A DNA stretch of 21,145 nt. Source: an uncultured Lachnospiraceae bacterium. Lineage in GTDB: Bacteria; Bacillota_A; Clostridia; Lachnospirales; Lachnospiraceae. Each line of letters starts with the position of its first letter. Positions within the stretch are counted from its first letter, which is position 1. The translations under genes and the position numbers were made by a program. The notes under the pieces are model-generated. The model saw only the letters and a program-made list of their open reading frames with translations. It was not told the DNA's origin and ran no database searches. The stretch is taken from NCBI GenBank assembly GCA_910587495.1, contig CAJUMT010000034.1, forward strand, positions 1 to 21,145. The letters are read 5' to 3'. Shown piece by piece: positions 1-7,784 of this stretch.

Positions 1-242
1 AAACTCTTTTCCTCTTTCCCACGGATCTTAAAACTGCTGTCTGTAATGCGTTTGGCTTCGTCCCCGTCCTGCTGGTTTAAAAAATGCTCATTGGGTGCAA
101 ATATGACCTCTTCGTCGCCTGTAAAATTTTCGTCGAACAATTCATTGATCACAGGGATGATTAAGCTGCTGCAATCATTTAATAAAGTGCGGAATACATC
201 GTCATAAGGTGTATTCACTGTGCTGTTTTTCTTTGACTCCAT
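1..242 (-). CDS. Rpn-like PD-(D/E)XK nuclease/transposase family protein (5' part only)
   Basis: The first 80 codons of a gene that runs off the left edge; the frame is open to base 1. The product begins MESKKNSTVNTPYDDVFRTL and continues with segments such as IIPVINELFDENF, EEVIFAPNEHFLNQQDG and KRITDSSFKI. I recognise this as the N-terminus of the Rpn/PD-(D/E)XK 'transposase-like nuclease' proteins that occur in many copies in Lachnospiraceae. The catalytic core (D...ExK) would lie beyond the edge, so activity cannot be judged. The ATG at 242 has an AAGAGGG ribosome site 7 bases upstream. Two promoter-like sequences precede it, and it is separated from the subtilase operon by a terminator. 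Family assignment is from recalled sequence similarity; function in recombination is known only for E. coli RpnA-type members. Confidence 0.7.
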   Translation of the reverse strand, partial: MESKKNSTVNTPYDDVFRTLLNDCSSLIIPVINELFDENFTGDEEVIFAPNEHFLNQQDGDEAKRITDSSFKIRGKEEKS

Positions 243-265
243 GCGAATCCCTCTTGTTTGTTATT

Positions 266-294
266 ATCTTACCATAGATGCCAGGGCTCAGCAA
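266..294 (-). promoter_or_regulatory. Proximal promoter of the Rpn-like gene
   Basis: Reading the minus strand, TTGCTG (289-294) and TAAGAT (266-271) are separated by exactly 17 bases, and the -10 is preceded by TGG, an extended -10. A start near 259 would give a leader of roughly 17 bases that still includes the AAGAGGG ribosome site. Sequence match only. Confidence 0.5.
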
Positions 295-378
295 TCTTGC
301 TTTGCTGCTCTCTAACTAATGGATGTGTGACTGTTGAAATAGTTCCTTTGTGCTCTGGTATTTTTGATTACACATAGT

Positions 379-407
379 ATTATAGCATTTTTTGATACAC
401 AAGTCAA
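379..407 (-). promoter_or_regulatory. Distal strong promoter of the Rpn-like gene
   Basis: On the minus strand TTGACT (402-407) and a perfect TATAAT (379-384) lie 17 bases apart, with TGC directly before the -10 (extended -10). It starts just after the subtilase terminator and would give a leader of about 130 bases ahead of the Rpn-like start. That leader holds a small CAGCAA/TTGCTG hairpin overlapping the proximal -35. Confidence 0.6.
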
Positions 408-420
408 TTTTAATTGCAAA

Positions 421-452
421 TTAAAGAGGCTGTGTACACGCCACAGCCCCTT
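421..452 (-). terminator. Rho-independent terminator of the subtilase operon
   Basis: An 11-bp stem (arms 424-434 and 442-452, one G-T wobble) with a 7-base loop lies 25 bases past the protease stop codon. The minus-strand transcript continues into a modest T-rich run (TCTTTAATTT). The stem is strong and the U-tract imperfect. Confidence 0.75.
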
Positions 453-476
453 AATAATATTTGGGAATAGATTTTA

Positions 477-3400
477 TCAATTCAAATCAACAGTTGCTTT
501 TTTAACAGATACTTTCAGAGTAAATTTCTTATTAGAGCCATCTCTTGTGGTATAAGTCATTGTCGTACTTCCAGCTTTTGTAGCCGCAATAACCCATCCA
601 TCATATCTGGGATCGTCTGGGTCTACATAATAATAACGATACGCCACATCTTGATTAGAATACTTCATTGTTATACCACTCCAAAAAGCATTTCTTGTAT
701 CAAACTCAGTTTTCACACGCGCAGGATCATCAATAATATCCCCTACAGTCAGAGGCGATACGCTATTACCCACTTTAACAGAATTAATAACCGCAGATGT
801 ATATCCTTCTTCCGTAGAAAGTGTTTTAATTCCATCTGTTACAAGAAAAGTAATGGTTTGTGAAGTGCCCCATCCATCGTTTGCAGTTACAGTAACCGGA
901 ATTTCCCTTCCAATAAGATTTCTGTTTCCACCTGCACAAGTTACCTTTCCTTTTTGGTCTACTGTCAGTCCGGAACCAGATTCCACACTCCATTTTACCT
1001 TCTTATCGCTTGCCGCATACAGTACATTTTTTGTATTATAATTAATTTCTGTCTTCATTGTAATGCTGCATCCGGTTCCAATAGGAATAAATTGACTATC
1101 TCCGGAATAACCGGTGGAACTGTATGTATAAATATCCCATACAGGGTTCACTACTGTTACATTAAAGGTCTTTTTCTTGTTAGAACCGTCATTTGCCGTA
1201 ACAGTAATCTTCGCTTTTCCTTTTCCTCTTGCTCTTATAAGACCAGTATTGCTTACAGTTGCAACTTTCGTATTTGAAGACTTATACAAATACTGATCTG
1301 ATGTAGATCCGTCATCTGATACATTCAATTGGTATGAATTTTTAATTGCATTTCCGTTCTCAACTTTAGCAGGTATAAATTCACCATTCGGAGCAGTTCT
1401 GTCCGCCAAATAAGATAGTGTTATTGTATTTCCTTCTATAGTCACATTTTTTGCCGCACTGGCATCGGGTGTGACAATAAATTCCACCGACTTTTCTGAA
1501 CCGTCTGTTGTCGTAGCTTTAATAGTCGCCGGATCAGTACCAGCACCTTTCTTACAGGTCACCTTACCTTTGGCATTCACAGTTATCTTTTCATTCCCGG
1601 ATTCACGGGTCCATTTCAGTTTTGTAACGCTTGCAAAAGAAGGATATATAGCTGCGCCCAATTGAATGGATTTTCCTTCTGCCACGCTCATATTTTGCTT
1701 ACAGGTAGGTTCCAGGGAGGTCGCTTTTACATCCAATGTATACGTCGTGGAAAAGACTGGTGATACTTTACTTCCCACAACAGTAACAGCCTGAATCTTC
1801 ACCTTTCCAGAGCGGTTCAAACTCCAGAGGTCGCCGTCATAATAACGCTCTCCTGTTTTGGCAGTCGGCTTCTTTCCATTAATTGTAAAATATACCTTGC
1901 CATGAGGCGTATTTGAATCAAATTCAAAATAATAACCTTGATAATTTTGATAGCCTTGATAGCCTTGTCCCCATTCTACTACATTTTTACCTTGTGGTGT
2001 AATTTCCTGTGAAGAGCCGTCATTATTTGTTTTGAAAAACTTAATTGAAGGCTGCTTTGCCTCACTATTATCTACAGAATAGGTTGCTGTTACTACATCA
2101 GCGACTAAATAATTATCTCCAGGAATATAACCGTCTGCATAATCATCACCGTCTACATCAACGCCGTATTTATTCCATGTAACCGCGCTGTCCTGCAAAG
2201 CTTTTGTGACTTTCGTCACAGTCGTTTTCTTATTTGTGGATATGAATGTATCATTATTTGCGAGCATCAGAGCGACTATACCGGATACAAGCGGACATGC
2301 CATAGAGGTTCCGCTCATATATGTATATCCCCCCGGAACAGTTGAGAGTATATCTTCTCCAGGTGCTGCTACATCCATCCATGTTCCATAATTTGAAAAT
2401 GTAGTTAATCCTTCGCCATCAATAGCCCCAACAGCAATTACATTATCATAAGCTGCCGGATAATTTTTCTGGGATATCGCTTCATTTCCTGTTGCAGCAA
2501 CTACAATGATTCCCTTATTTGCGGCTTTGTTAATTTCCGCCTGGAACTGCGGCATATGCCAAAGCGCTCCCAGACTCATACTTATAACATCCACATCTTG
2601 CTCAATCGCCCATCTTACGCCTTTAATTGCTTCGGCAATTCCGCCTCTGCCCTGATCATTCATTACTTTTCCAGAATAGATTGTTGCCTCTGGAGCCATT
2701 CCGACTACGCCTTCATTATTCTGACATGCTGCAATAATACCCGCGCAGTGTGTTCCATGTCCATTCGCGTCCATCGGGTCAAGTTTATTTCCGCGTTCGT
2801 CGGTAACAAATGACTCATATGCTGCTATATTGGATTTTAAATCCGGATGAGTGAAATCAATACCGGTATCCAGTACAGCTACCTTAACACCTTTTCCTTT
2901 CGTTGCATCCCAGGCATCTACAGTGCCAAGGAAATTATGATACCACTGGTACTCATAATACGGATCTGTAGGAGCTAACGCATAGGGCATGTTACCTGTC
3001 CGGTCAACTTCTAACCCTTCCGGTTTTTCTTCCGGCACTTCCTCATGTTCTACATCCGCTTCGTCAATCAATTTTACTTCGGACTTCTTTTTCTCAACAG
3101 GGTCAACAGTGCCGTCAATACTTAATATAATATTAGGATATACAGCCGGGATAGAAACTTTCATGTCCGCGGCAACACCTACCGCTTCTTCTACAGTTCT
3201 CTCAATGTTGGCTACAGCGACGCCATACTCGAAGCTCACAAGGCTGCCGCCATAGCATTCCGCCGTTTCTACTGCCTCTTCTTCTGAATCTGTGAAATAC
3301 ATTATTTCATTTTCTATGTAATCCTCTCCTGATTTCATAGACGGCAGTTCAGATAAAACCTCTCCAAGAACTGACTTTTCCTGCATCATCTCCTGATCCA

Positions 3401-3851
3401 GGCTCTTGGTCTTAAATCCAAGATCATCTAACATCTGTTTCTTTTCAGCAGGCATCGCAAACCCCTGCATTGTTTCACCCGGATCCTCTGTTTCCTGATC
3501 ATTTTCTCCTGCTGCCGGTTCTTCTGTCTCTGAATTTTCCTCTTCTAGTTCGTCAGAAACTTCTTCCGCTTCCTCTGCAGGTGTCACAGGATCCTCTTCT
3601 TTGTCCTCGGCTTCCGTATCATCAGTTACTGCCGGAACCTCTTCTTCGACTTGTGTGTCTTCACTTGTTCCCTCATCTGACACTATGGCAGCATCTTCAC
3701 CAACGTCGCCTTTTACTGACTCATCGTTACCCTCTTCATTCGTTGTCACATCCGATATTTCAGCAGCATAAACTACTCCTGCCTGCCCGAAAGTCAAAGT
3801 AACGGCAAGCAATAGCGACAACAAAGCATTCCATTTCTTCATTTTCTTCAC
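477..3851 (-). CDS. Secreted subtilisin-like (S8) serine protease with propeptide, chitobiase-C-like and Ig-like (BIG2) repeats
   Basis: A 1124-residue exported protease. Residues 1-30 are a signal peptide (KKxxKK start, hydrophobic core, VYAA). Residues 31-130 are very rich in Glu and Asp. Residues about 178-243 look like an inhibitor-I9-type propeptide. The S8 catalytic domain spans about 300-590, with Asp328 (VAVLDTG), His365 (GHGTHCAG), oxyanion Asn456 (ATGNE) and Ser516 (SGTSMACP), so it should be active. An acidic DVDGDD segment near 565 may bind calcium. Next come a chitobiase/hexosaminidase C-terminal-like domain (about 645-705) and about four BIG2-like repeats, each ending near a TxDGSxKK-type motif. 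No LPXTG or C-terminal membrane segment is present, so it may be released. The chosen GTG start has AGGAAAGG 7 bases upstream; an ATG three codons later is the alternative. It follows the 208-residue gene by 60 bases, and that protein's C-terminus resembles this propeptide. Substrate unknown. It is not the germination Csp protease type, which lacks this signal peptide and repeat tail. Confidence 0.9.
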   Translation of the reverse strand: MKKMKKWNALLSLLLAVTLTFGQAGVVYAAEISDVTTNEEGNDESVKGDVGEDAAIVSDEGTSEDTQVEEEVPAVTDDTEAEDKEEDPVTPAEEAEEVSDELEEENSETEEPAAGENDQETEDPGETMQGFAMPAEKKQMLDDLGFKTKSLDQEMMQEKSVLGEVLSELPSMKSGEDYIENEIMYFTDSEEEAVETAECYGGSLVSFEYGVAVANIERTVEEAVGVAADMKVSIPAVYPNIILSIDGTVDPVEKKKSEVKLIDEADVEHEEVPEEKPEGLEVDRTGNMPYALAPTDPYYEYQWYHNFLGTVDAWDATKGKGVKVAVLDTGIDFTHPDLKSNIAAYESFVTDERGNKLDPMDANGHGTHCAGIIAACQNNEGVVGMAPEATIYSGKVMNDQGRGGIAEAIKGVRWAIEQDVDVISMSLGALWHMPQFQAEINKAANKGIIVVAATGNEAISQKNYPAAYDNVIAVGAIDGEGLTTFSNYGTWMDVAAPGEDILSTVPGGYTYMSGTSMACPLVSGIVALMLANNDTFISTNKKTTVTKVTKALQDSAVTWNKYGVDVDGDDYADGYIPGDNYLVADVVTATYSVDNSEAKQPSIKFFKTNNDGSSQEITPQGKNVVEWGQGYQGYQNYQGYYFEFDSNTPHGKVYFTINGKKPTAKTGERYYDGDLWSLNRSGKVKIQAVTVVGSKVSPVFSTTYTLDVKATSLEPTCKQNMSVAEGKSIQLGAAIYPSFASVTKLKWTRESGNEKITVNAKGKVTCKKGAGTDPATIKATTTDGSEKSVEFIVTPDASAAKNVTIEGNTITLSYLADRTAPNGEFIPAKVENGNAIKNSYQLNVSDDGSTSDQYLYKSSNTKVATVSNTGLIRARGKGKAKITVTANDGSNKKKTFNVTVVNPVWDIYTYSSTGYSGDSQFIPIGTGCSITMKTEINYNTKNVLYAASDKKVKWSVESGSGLTVDQKGKVTCAGGNRNLIGREIPVTVTANDGWGTSQTITFLVTDGIKTLSTEEGYTSAVINSVKVGNSVSPLTVGDIIDDPARVKTEFDTRNAFWSGITMKYSNQDVAYRYYYVDPDDPRYDGWVIAATKAGSTTMTYTTRDGSNKKFTLKVSVKKATVDLN
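1932..1967 (-). repeat. Four 9-bp tandem units encoding Q-G-Y triplets
   Basis: Four consecutive 9-base units (minus strand CAAGGCTAT, CAAGGCTAT, CAAAATTAT, CAAGGTTAT) sit inside the protease gene and encode QGYQGYQNYQGY at about residues 629-640, between the catalytic domain and the chitobiase-like domain. Unit changes would keep the frame, so strand slippage would lengthen or shorten the Tyr/Gln linker by three residues at a time. Confidence 0.8.
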
Positions 3852-3911
3852 TTTTTTACCTTTCCTCTCTCTCCTGTGTTAATGAAGTAATTTTAAATCA
3901 TTTCGACTCTG

Positions 3912-4538
3912 TTAAAAATAGTATTTTCTGTAAAACGCCACATCACCTCCCTGTTTTTCGTAGTTCTCCAGAAATTCATCCACAGAACCGGTGATCTCTA
4001 TTGTAGCTGTACCATGTTCCCATGATATCAGTTTTCCGGAAATCGTACCCGCTATCTCATTTGCTTTTTCCTGCGACTCCGCATCACAAAGCAATTCGTG
4101 TTCAGCGTAGCCTTTACTTTTGCGGGCAGGCACTACTATTTCCTCTGCACCATCTACACTCTCTGCATTTTCTTCAGTATCTATTTCCTCCGAAACAGGT
4201 TCTTCGGAAGAAGGTATATTTTCTTTGGAAATACTTTTCATTGTTCCTAGATTTTCATCAGAATTAACAATGGTCTCTCCCTGCTTATTTTCTATAAATT
4301 CCTCTTTTAATTTTGTTATATCTTCATCAGTTTCGGCTTTTGGCGCACCTTGCCTGGAGTGTTTAGATTCATCAAAAGTACCGCCATAAAAAATTCCATC
4401 CCTGTTCTCTACTTCTTTTTTCTCAGCAGCAAATCCAGCGTTTTTCCCGAAACTACTCCGTCCCGCAGCCACTCCCACCACCAACACCACTGCCAACACA
4501 GCTACGCCTGCAATCACCATATGTTTTTTATCCTTCAT
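3912..4538 (-). CDS. Membrane-anchored protein with C-terminal subtilase-propeptide-like (I9-like) domain
   Basis: A 208-residue protein. Residues 7-26 form one hydrophobic segment after a KDKK start, with no lipobox cysteine, so it is a membrane anchor or uncleaved signal and the rest is probably outside. Residues 70-135 are acidic and low in complexity, like the acidic stretch of the neighbouring protease. Residues about 144-208 (YAEHELLCDAESQEKA, GKLISWEHGTATIEI, SVDEFLENY) align by eye with protease residues about 178-240 (YIENEIMYFTDSEEEA, GSLVSFEYGVAVANI, TVEEAV). This is the fold region that in S8 proteases acts as intramolecular chaperone and inhibitor. The gene is first in the operon, with a strong promoter upstream and GAGAGGTG as ribosome site. 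I infer a trans-acting inhibitor, folding helper or immunity factor for the downstream protease; no catalytic motif is visible. The domain ends at KYYF, a little earlier than in the protease. Confidence 0.75.
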   Translation of the reverse strand: MKDKKHMVIAGVAVLAVVLVVGVAAGRSSFGKNAGFAAEKKEVENRDGIFYGGTFDESKHSRQGAPKAETDEDITKLKEEFIENKQGETIVNSDENLGTMKSISKENIPSSEEPVSEEIDTEENAESVDGAEEIVVPARKSKGYAEHELLCDAESQEKANEIAGTISGKLISWEHGTATIEITGSVDEFLENYEKQGGDVAFYRKYYF

Positions 4539-4601
4539 CTTTATTCACCTCTCTGACAAAACCACAGCATTACTGCTTTTTGATGCCAAAAACACATGTT
4601 C

Positions 4602-4630
4602 ATTATACCAAATGTCACACTATATATCAA
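4602..4630 (-). promoter_or_regulatory. Strong promoter of the propeptide-like protein/subtilase operon
   Basis: On the minus strand TTGATA (4625-4630) and a perfect TATAAT (4602-4607) are 17 bases apart, and TGG precedes the -10 (extended -10). It lies about 64 bases upstream of the 208-residue gene. Its -35 abuts the large inverted repeat at 4630-4670. Confidence 0.7.
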
Positions 4631-4670
4631 TATCGCCAAATCTTAAATATTTCTTAAGGTTTAGCGATAT
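4630..4670. promoter_or_regulatory. 17-bp inverted repeat between cdaR and the subtilase-operon promoter (operator and/or terminator)
   Basis: Arms 4630-4646 and 4654-4670 match at 15 of 17 positions around a 7-base spacer. On the minus strand the repeat also contains TTAAG twice with an 11-base period, the spacing typical of OmpR/PhoB-family binding sites. It begins 10 bases after the cdaR stop and ends at the -35 of the next promoter. The stem is AT-rich and no T-run follows it, so it is a poor classical terminator; an operator is at least as likely. Both readings are inference. Confidence 0.5.
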
Positions 4671-4680
4671 CAACTCTGTC

Positions 4681-5934
4681 TTATTCTGTTTCCGCATCCA
4701 CCAGCATCACCGTCATCTGCAAGTCCTCCGGTACATGGCAGTTTTCAGGCACAGTCACTGTCACAGGTACCGTAAAAGCTCCGCGTCTGCCGCATTGGGA
4801 TAAATCGGCAGTGACTGTAATATTTTCCATCGTCACGCCTGCCAGGTCGGAAGCCAGGCCGCTGACAGTTACTTCCAGCATTCTTGCTTCCGTCTCATCC
4901 AGCTTCAGGCCTTCCGGCATGTTCATATACTGGATCTGGTCATCCCGAAAGACATAGCTTACGGATTCAAAGGGAACAATTTCCATAGTAACTACGATCT
5001 CCCGGTCGTTCTCCGAGGGTATGGTAATACCTTCGTCCAGATACTGGCTGATATCTACAGTCTGTACGACCTTTCCGGTCTGTCTGTCCGGGTTCAGTGC
5101 CTCTGCCGGAACATTCAGATTGTAGACCGGGGTAATACTCTTCTGTATTCCTGCGATCGTCACTGTCTCCGGCGCATAAGTGATTGTGCTTAAGCCGTAA
5201 CCTTCGGGAGCTGCCTGACTGATGTCGAAACTGATACCTACCAGCTTTGTATTCAGCGTAGTAATCGTCACTTCAAGGCCGGTATCCTTGCCAATATATT
5301 CCAGATAAGTGCCGTCTATGGGCCTGCCTTCCATATCATACAGCTTGACTTCGCAGTTACGCACCATGGTTCCCGTAATTCCTGTGATATTAGGCTCTAA
5401 TGCTACTTTGTTAATACGTTCTACCACGGAACGGGGACCTGTAATCTCGATCAATGTCTGTGCCGGAATGGCAGAACCCTTCACTAGACCGTAAGTAGGA
5501 TCTCCTTTCGTTTCTACAGATACCTTAAACTGCTCTGTCACGGATTCTTCTATACTCACCAGCACGTTTTCCCGACTCTGGACGATCCGTTCCACAGTGG
5601 CGTTTCCCACATAAGACACTTCGATCTTTACCATGCTATCATAGAGAAGGTTCTTCTGCAAATCCGCAGTCACCACAAAATCCGACGGTTTTAAATCATT
5701 CAAAACAGAACGCCTTGCGTAAACAGTCAAGTCCACCGTATCTGTTCCTTCCTCAATCCGGCACATCTGTCCTTGTGCGCTTAGGACTTCCATCCCTTGC
5801 ATAGTGACTTTTATATTGCGCATGGGCCTGTTGCCCACCGCATCATTGATATTCACCACGATCAGCCACAGCATAACTGCGACAACCACCGAGAAGACTT
5901 TCAACAGCAGATTATTGAACAGTTTTATCTTCAT
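4681..5934 (-). CDS. cdaR: CdaR (YbbR-domain) regulator of the diadenylate cyclase CdaA
   Basis: A 417-residue protein with one N-terminal membrane segment (about residues 11-28, KVFSVVVAVMLWLIVV) followed by an extracytoplasmic tail of about four YbbR repeats. The beta-rich pattern recurs (VTADLQKNLLYDSMVKIEV, ETVTIAGIQKSI, MLEVTVSGLASDLAGV). In Firmicutes this protein sits outside the membrane, contacts membrane-bound CdaA and tunes c-di-AMP synthesis. The start overlaps the 3' end of cdaA by 23 bases, so the two are probably translationally coupled. A purine-rich GGAGAGGGCGGGG stretch precedes the ATG. The usual third gene, glmM, is not downstream; an inverted repeat and the subtilase operon follow. 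Assignment is firm from the repeat family plus the neighbour. Confidence 0.92.
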   Translation of the reverse strand: MKIKLFNNLLLKVFSVVVAVMLWLIVVNINDAVGNRPMRNIKVTMQGMEVLSAQGQMCRIEEGTDTVDLTVYARRSVLNDLKPSDFVVTADLQKNLLYDSMVKIEVSYVGNATVERIVQSRENVLVSIEESVTEQFKVSVETKGDPTYGLVKGSAIPAQTLIEITGPRSVVERINKVALEPNITGITGTMVRNCEVKLYDMEGRPIDGTYLEYIGKDTGLEVTITTLNTKLVGISFDISQAAPEGYGLSTITYAPETVTIAGIQKSITPVYNLNVPAEALNPDRQTGKVVQTVDISQYLDEGITIPSENDREIVVTMEIVPFESVSYVFRDDQIQYMNMPEGLKLDETEARMLEVTVSGLASDLAGVTMENITVTADLSQCGRRGAFTVPVTVTVPENCHVPEDLQMTVMLVDAETE

Positions 5935-6784
5935 GTTTGCCCCGCCCTCTCCATAATTTGATCTTACGGCCTTCTTCTGCCTTTGTCTGCATAGCCTGAA
6001 GCTGCTCTTTTAACTGCTCCTGATTCAGGTTGCGAAGAAGCCTGCCGTTTTTGGCTACGGAAACGGAACCTGTCTCTTCCGATACTACGATTGTCACGGA
6101 ATCGCTTACTTCGCTGATGCCTACTGCCGCCCGATGCCTGGTTCCAAGAGCCTTGCTTAAATTCATATTATCAGACAGGGGAAGGTAACAAGTAGCGGAA
6201 CGTATTCTGTCTCCAGCAAGAATGACCGCCCCATCATGAAGCGGTGTGTTTTTTTCAAATATATTCAAAATCAGCTGACTGGAGATCAACGAGTCAATAG
6301 AGATACCCGTCCGCTCGTACTCCTGCAGACTTACATCCTGTTCGATCACAATCAGCGCTCCTGTACGGGCCTTACCCATTTCAAAACATGCCCTTACCAG
6401 TTCCTGTATGGTACGGTCCGTCATCCCTTCTTCTTCTCTTTTAGAACTGTCAAAAGGAACAATGGAAGTCAGTATATTTTTTTCACCCAGCTGCTCCAAA
6501 GCTCTTCTTAACTCCGGCTGAAACACAATGATAACCGCTGTGATTCCCAGGCTGAAAAAATTTTCCGCTATCCACAGGATCGTACTCATATGCAGGAAAT
6601 ATGCCAAAAGCAGCAAAACGAGTATGACCGCAAAACCTTTTAAAAGATTCCATGCGCGGGTGGATTTGATCCAGACCATGATCTGGTAAATGATAAAGGA
6701 TAAAATGATAATCTCTGCTATGTCCGTCTTTGTAATGTTCAGCGCTTCCAGAGAAATATACTGGTTTAGCTTTTCAAGACTCAT
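5912..6784 (-). CDS. cdaA: CdaA, membrane-bound diadenylate cyclase (c-di-AMP synthase)
   Basis: A 290-residue protein that condenses two ATP to cyclic di-AMP, the messenger controlling potassium and osmolyte uptake and wall homeostasis. Three hydrophobic segments lie at about 22-38, 48-65 and 68-88, followed by the DisA_N/DAC domain (about 90-250). The active-site motifs are intact: DGA at 184-186 (LHDGAVILAGDRI) and the GTRHR motif at 214-218. Length fits the family. The C-terminal tail is charged (QLQAMQTKAEEGRKIKLW) and probably a short helix. The ribosome site is AAAGGATG before the ATG. It lies 49 bases after the 316-residue membrane gene and overlaps cdaR, suggesting one transcript from the promoter at 8245-8272. 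Confidence 0.96.
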   Translation of the reverse strand: MSLEKLNQYISLEALNITKTDIAEIIILSFIIYQIMVWIKSTRAWNLLKGFAVILVLLLLAYFLHMSTILWIAENFFSLGITAVIIVFQPELRRALEQLGEKNILTSIVPFDSSKREEEGMTDRTIQELVRACFEMGKARTGALIVIEQDVSLQEYERTGISIDSLISSQLILNIFEKNTPLHDGAVILAGDRIRSATCYLPLSDNMNLSKALGTRHRAAVGISEVSDSVTIVVSEETGSVSVAKNGRLLRNLNQEQLKEQLQAMQTKAEEGRKIKLWRGRGKHEDKTVQ

Positions 6785-6833
6785 TTTCCCACATCCTTTC
6801 CCTACGCGGATTTTTTATTTTTACTGTTTTGTA

Positions 6834-7784
6834 TTAATGCCGCCTTCTTCCCTGGCGGTTCCTGGAATTGATCTTTTTTACCTTTTTCTCCGGTATAGCG
6901 ATGGACATCTTGGGGACAGCCTTCACATAATAATAATACTCGTCATCCTCAAACTGCGTATACTCTGTCCTTGAATAATCTACACTGAATACAAAAAATT
7001 CCACCATAACGGCGATCATAAGCGATACCATCGTCCCCAAAATCAGAGGCAAGATCGCCACGTCTGTCCCCATAATAAGCGCGCCGATCAAAAACAATAT
7101 GATATTTGCCACGGCTCCGGTTCCCAGGGCCAAATACCAGGAGTAGTCCACATTCATCCTGCGGATTGCATACACAATCATCAGAACCACCGCCAGCACC
7201 AGGATCGTCATAATCATATCTTTATTGTTCAGAACATTTTCCACCAGATACAAAAGTCTTGTGGACATCTGTTCGCTCTCCGAAGTAGACAGCATCTTTT
7301 CATTATTTTTCATAAAATACATCATGTAATAGATCAGTGCGCCGCATCCTACGGGAACGGCGGCCACAGGTCCGCCCACCAGCCCCAGCACCAACGGAAG
7401 AGCATACGGAATCTTAAGCCAGAAAGCAATGGGGGTAAGCACGAGCACATAGCCGTATTCCGGAGCCACTCGAAAATATACGGCATACATAATAAACAGA
7501 AGTCCTGCCAGCAGGGCGAAAACTTCCAAAGACAGGACAAAAGCATGAGCGCCTAAAAGGACTGCTCCGAATACCGCCATCATATTCACCGGCAAAAACG
7601 AACATAAAAGAGCAAGCAAAAGGGCGATCGCCGGATTCGCAAGCTTCTCCATGAATCCGATCTGGCCGTTCATCATCATAAACGCAAAAAACGCAAGTGC
7701 AAATTTGATTGCAGGGATCAAATAAATGTCGTATCTGGAATAAAATATTTTTAGATGCTGCTTCATCTCAAGTAAAGCCGTCAT
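6834..7784 (-). CDS. Uncharacterised polytopic membrane protein upstream of cdaA
   Basis: A 316-residue integral membrane protein that I recognise only as a conserved Clostridia/Lachnospiraceae hypothetical. About eight or nine hydrophobic segments are visible (about 22-39, 50-67, 68-86, 88-104, 110-128, 130-157, 190-207, 216-238, 243-267). A hydrophilic loop around 158-188 and a C-terminal tail of about 50 residues are probably cytoplasmic. The tail has an unusual acidic/aromatic motif (QFEDDEYYYYVKAVPKM) followed by a very basic end (NSRNRQGRRRH). The start overlaps the stop of the 144-residue gene as ATGA, with GGAGGAAAC as ribosome site. Its place between that gene and cdaA suggests a role linked to c-di-AMP signalling or envelope assembly, but this is context only; no enzymatic motif is visible. 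Confidence 0.85.
   Translation of the reverse strand: MTALLEMKQHLKIFYSRYDIYLIPAIKFALAFFAFMMMNGQIGFMEKLANPAIALLLALLCSFLPVNMMAVFGAVLLGAHAFVLSLEVFALLAGLLFIMYAVYFRVAPEYGYVLVLTPIAFWLKIPYALPLVLGLVGGPVAAVPVGCGALIYYMMYFMKNNEKMLSTSESEQMSTRLLYLVENVLNNKDMIMTILVLAVVLMIVYAIRRMNVDYSWYLALGTGAVANIILFLIGALIMGTDVAILPLILGTMVSLMIAVMVEFFVFSVDYSRTEYTQFEDDEYYYYVKAVPKMSIAIPEKKVKKINSRNRQGRRRH

Noticed and set aside
2206..3802. Several plus-strand open frames of 60-110 codons within the protease gene
   Set aside because: They have no ribosome sites or recognisable domains and lie antisense to a gene with an intact catalytic triad and domain order; they reflect its base composition.
477..3851. The S8 protease as a Csp germination protease that would activate the nearby SleC
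   Set aside because: It has a secretion signal, an acidic region and a long Ig-like tail, none typical of Csp proteases, and it lies nine genes away in a separate operon.
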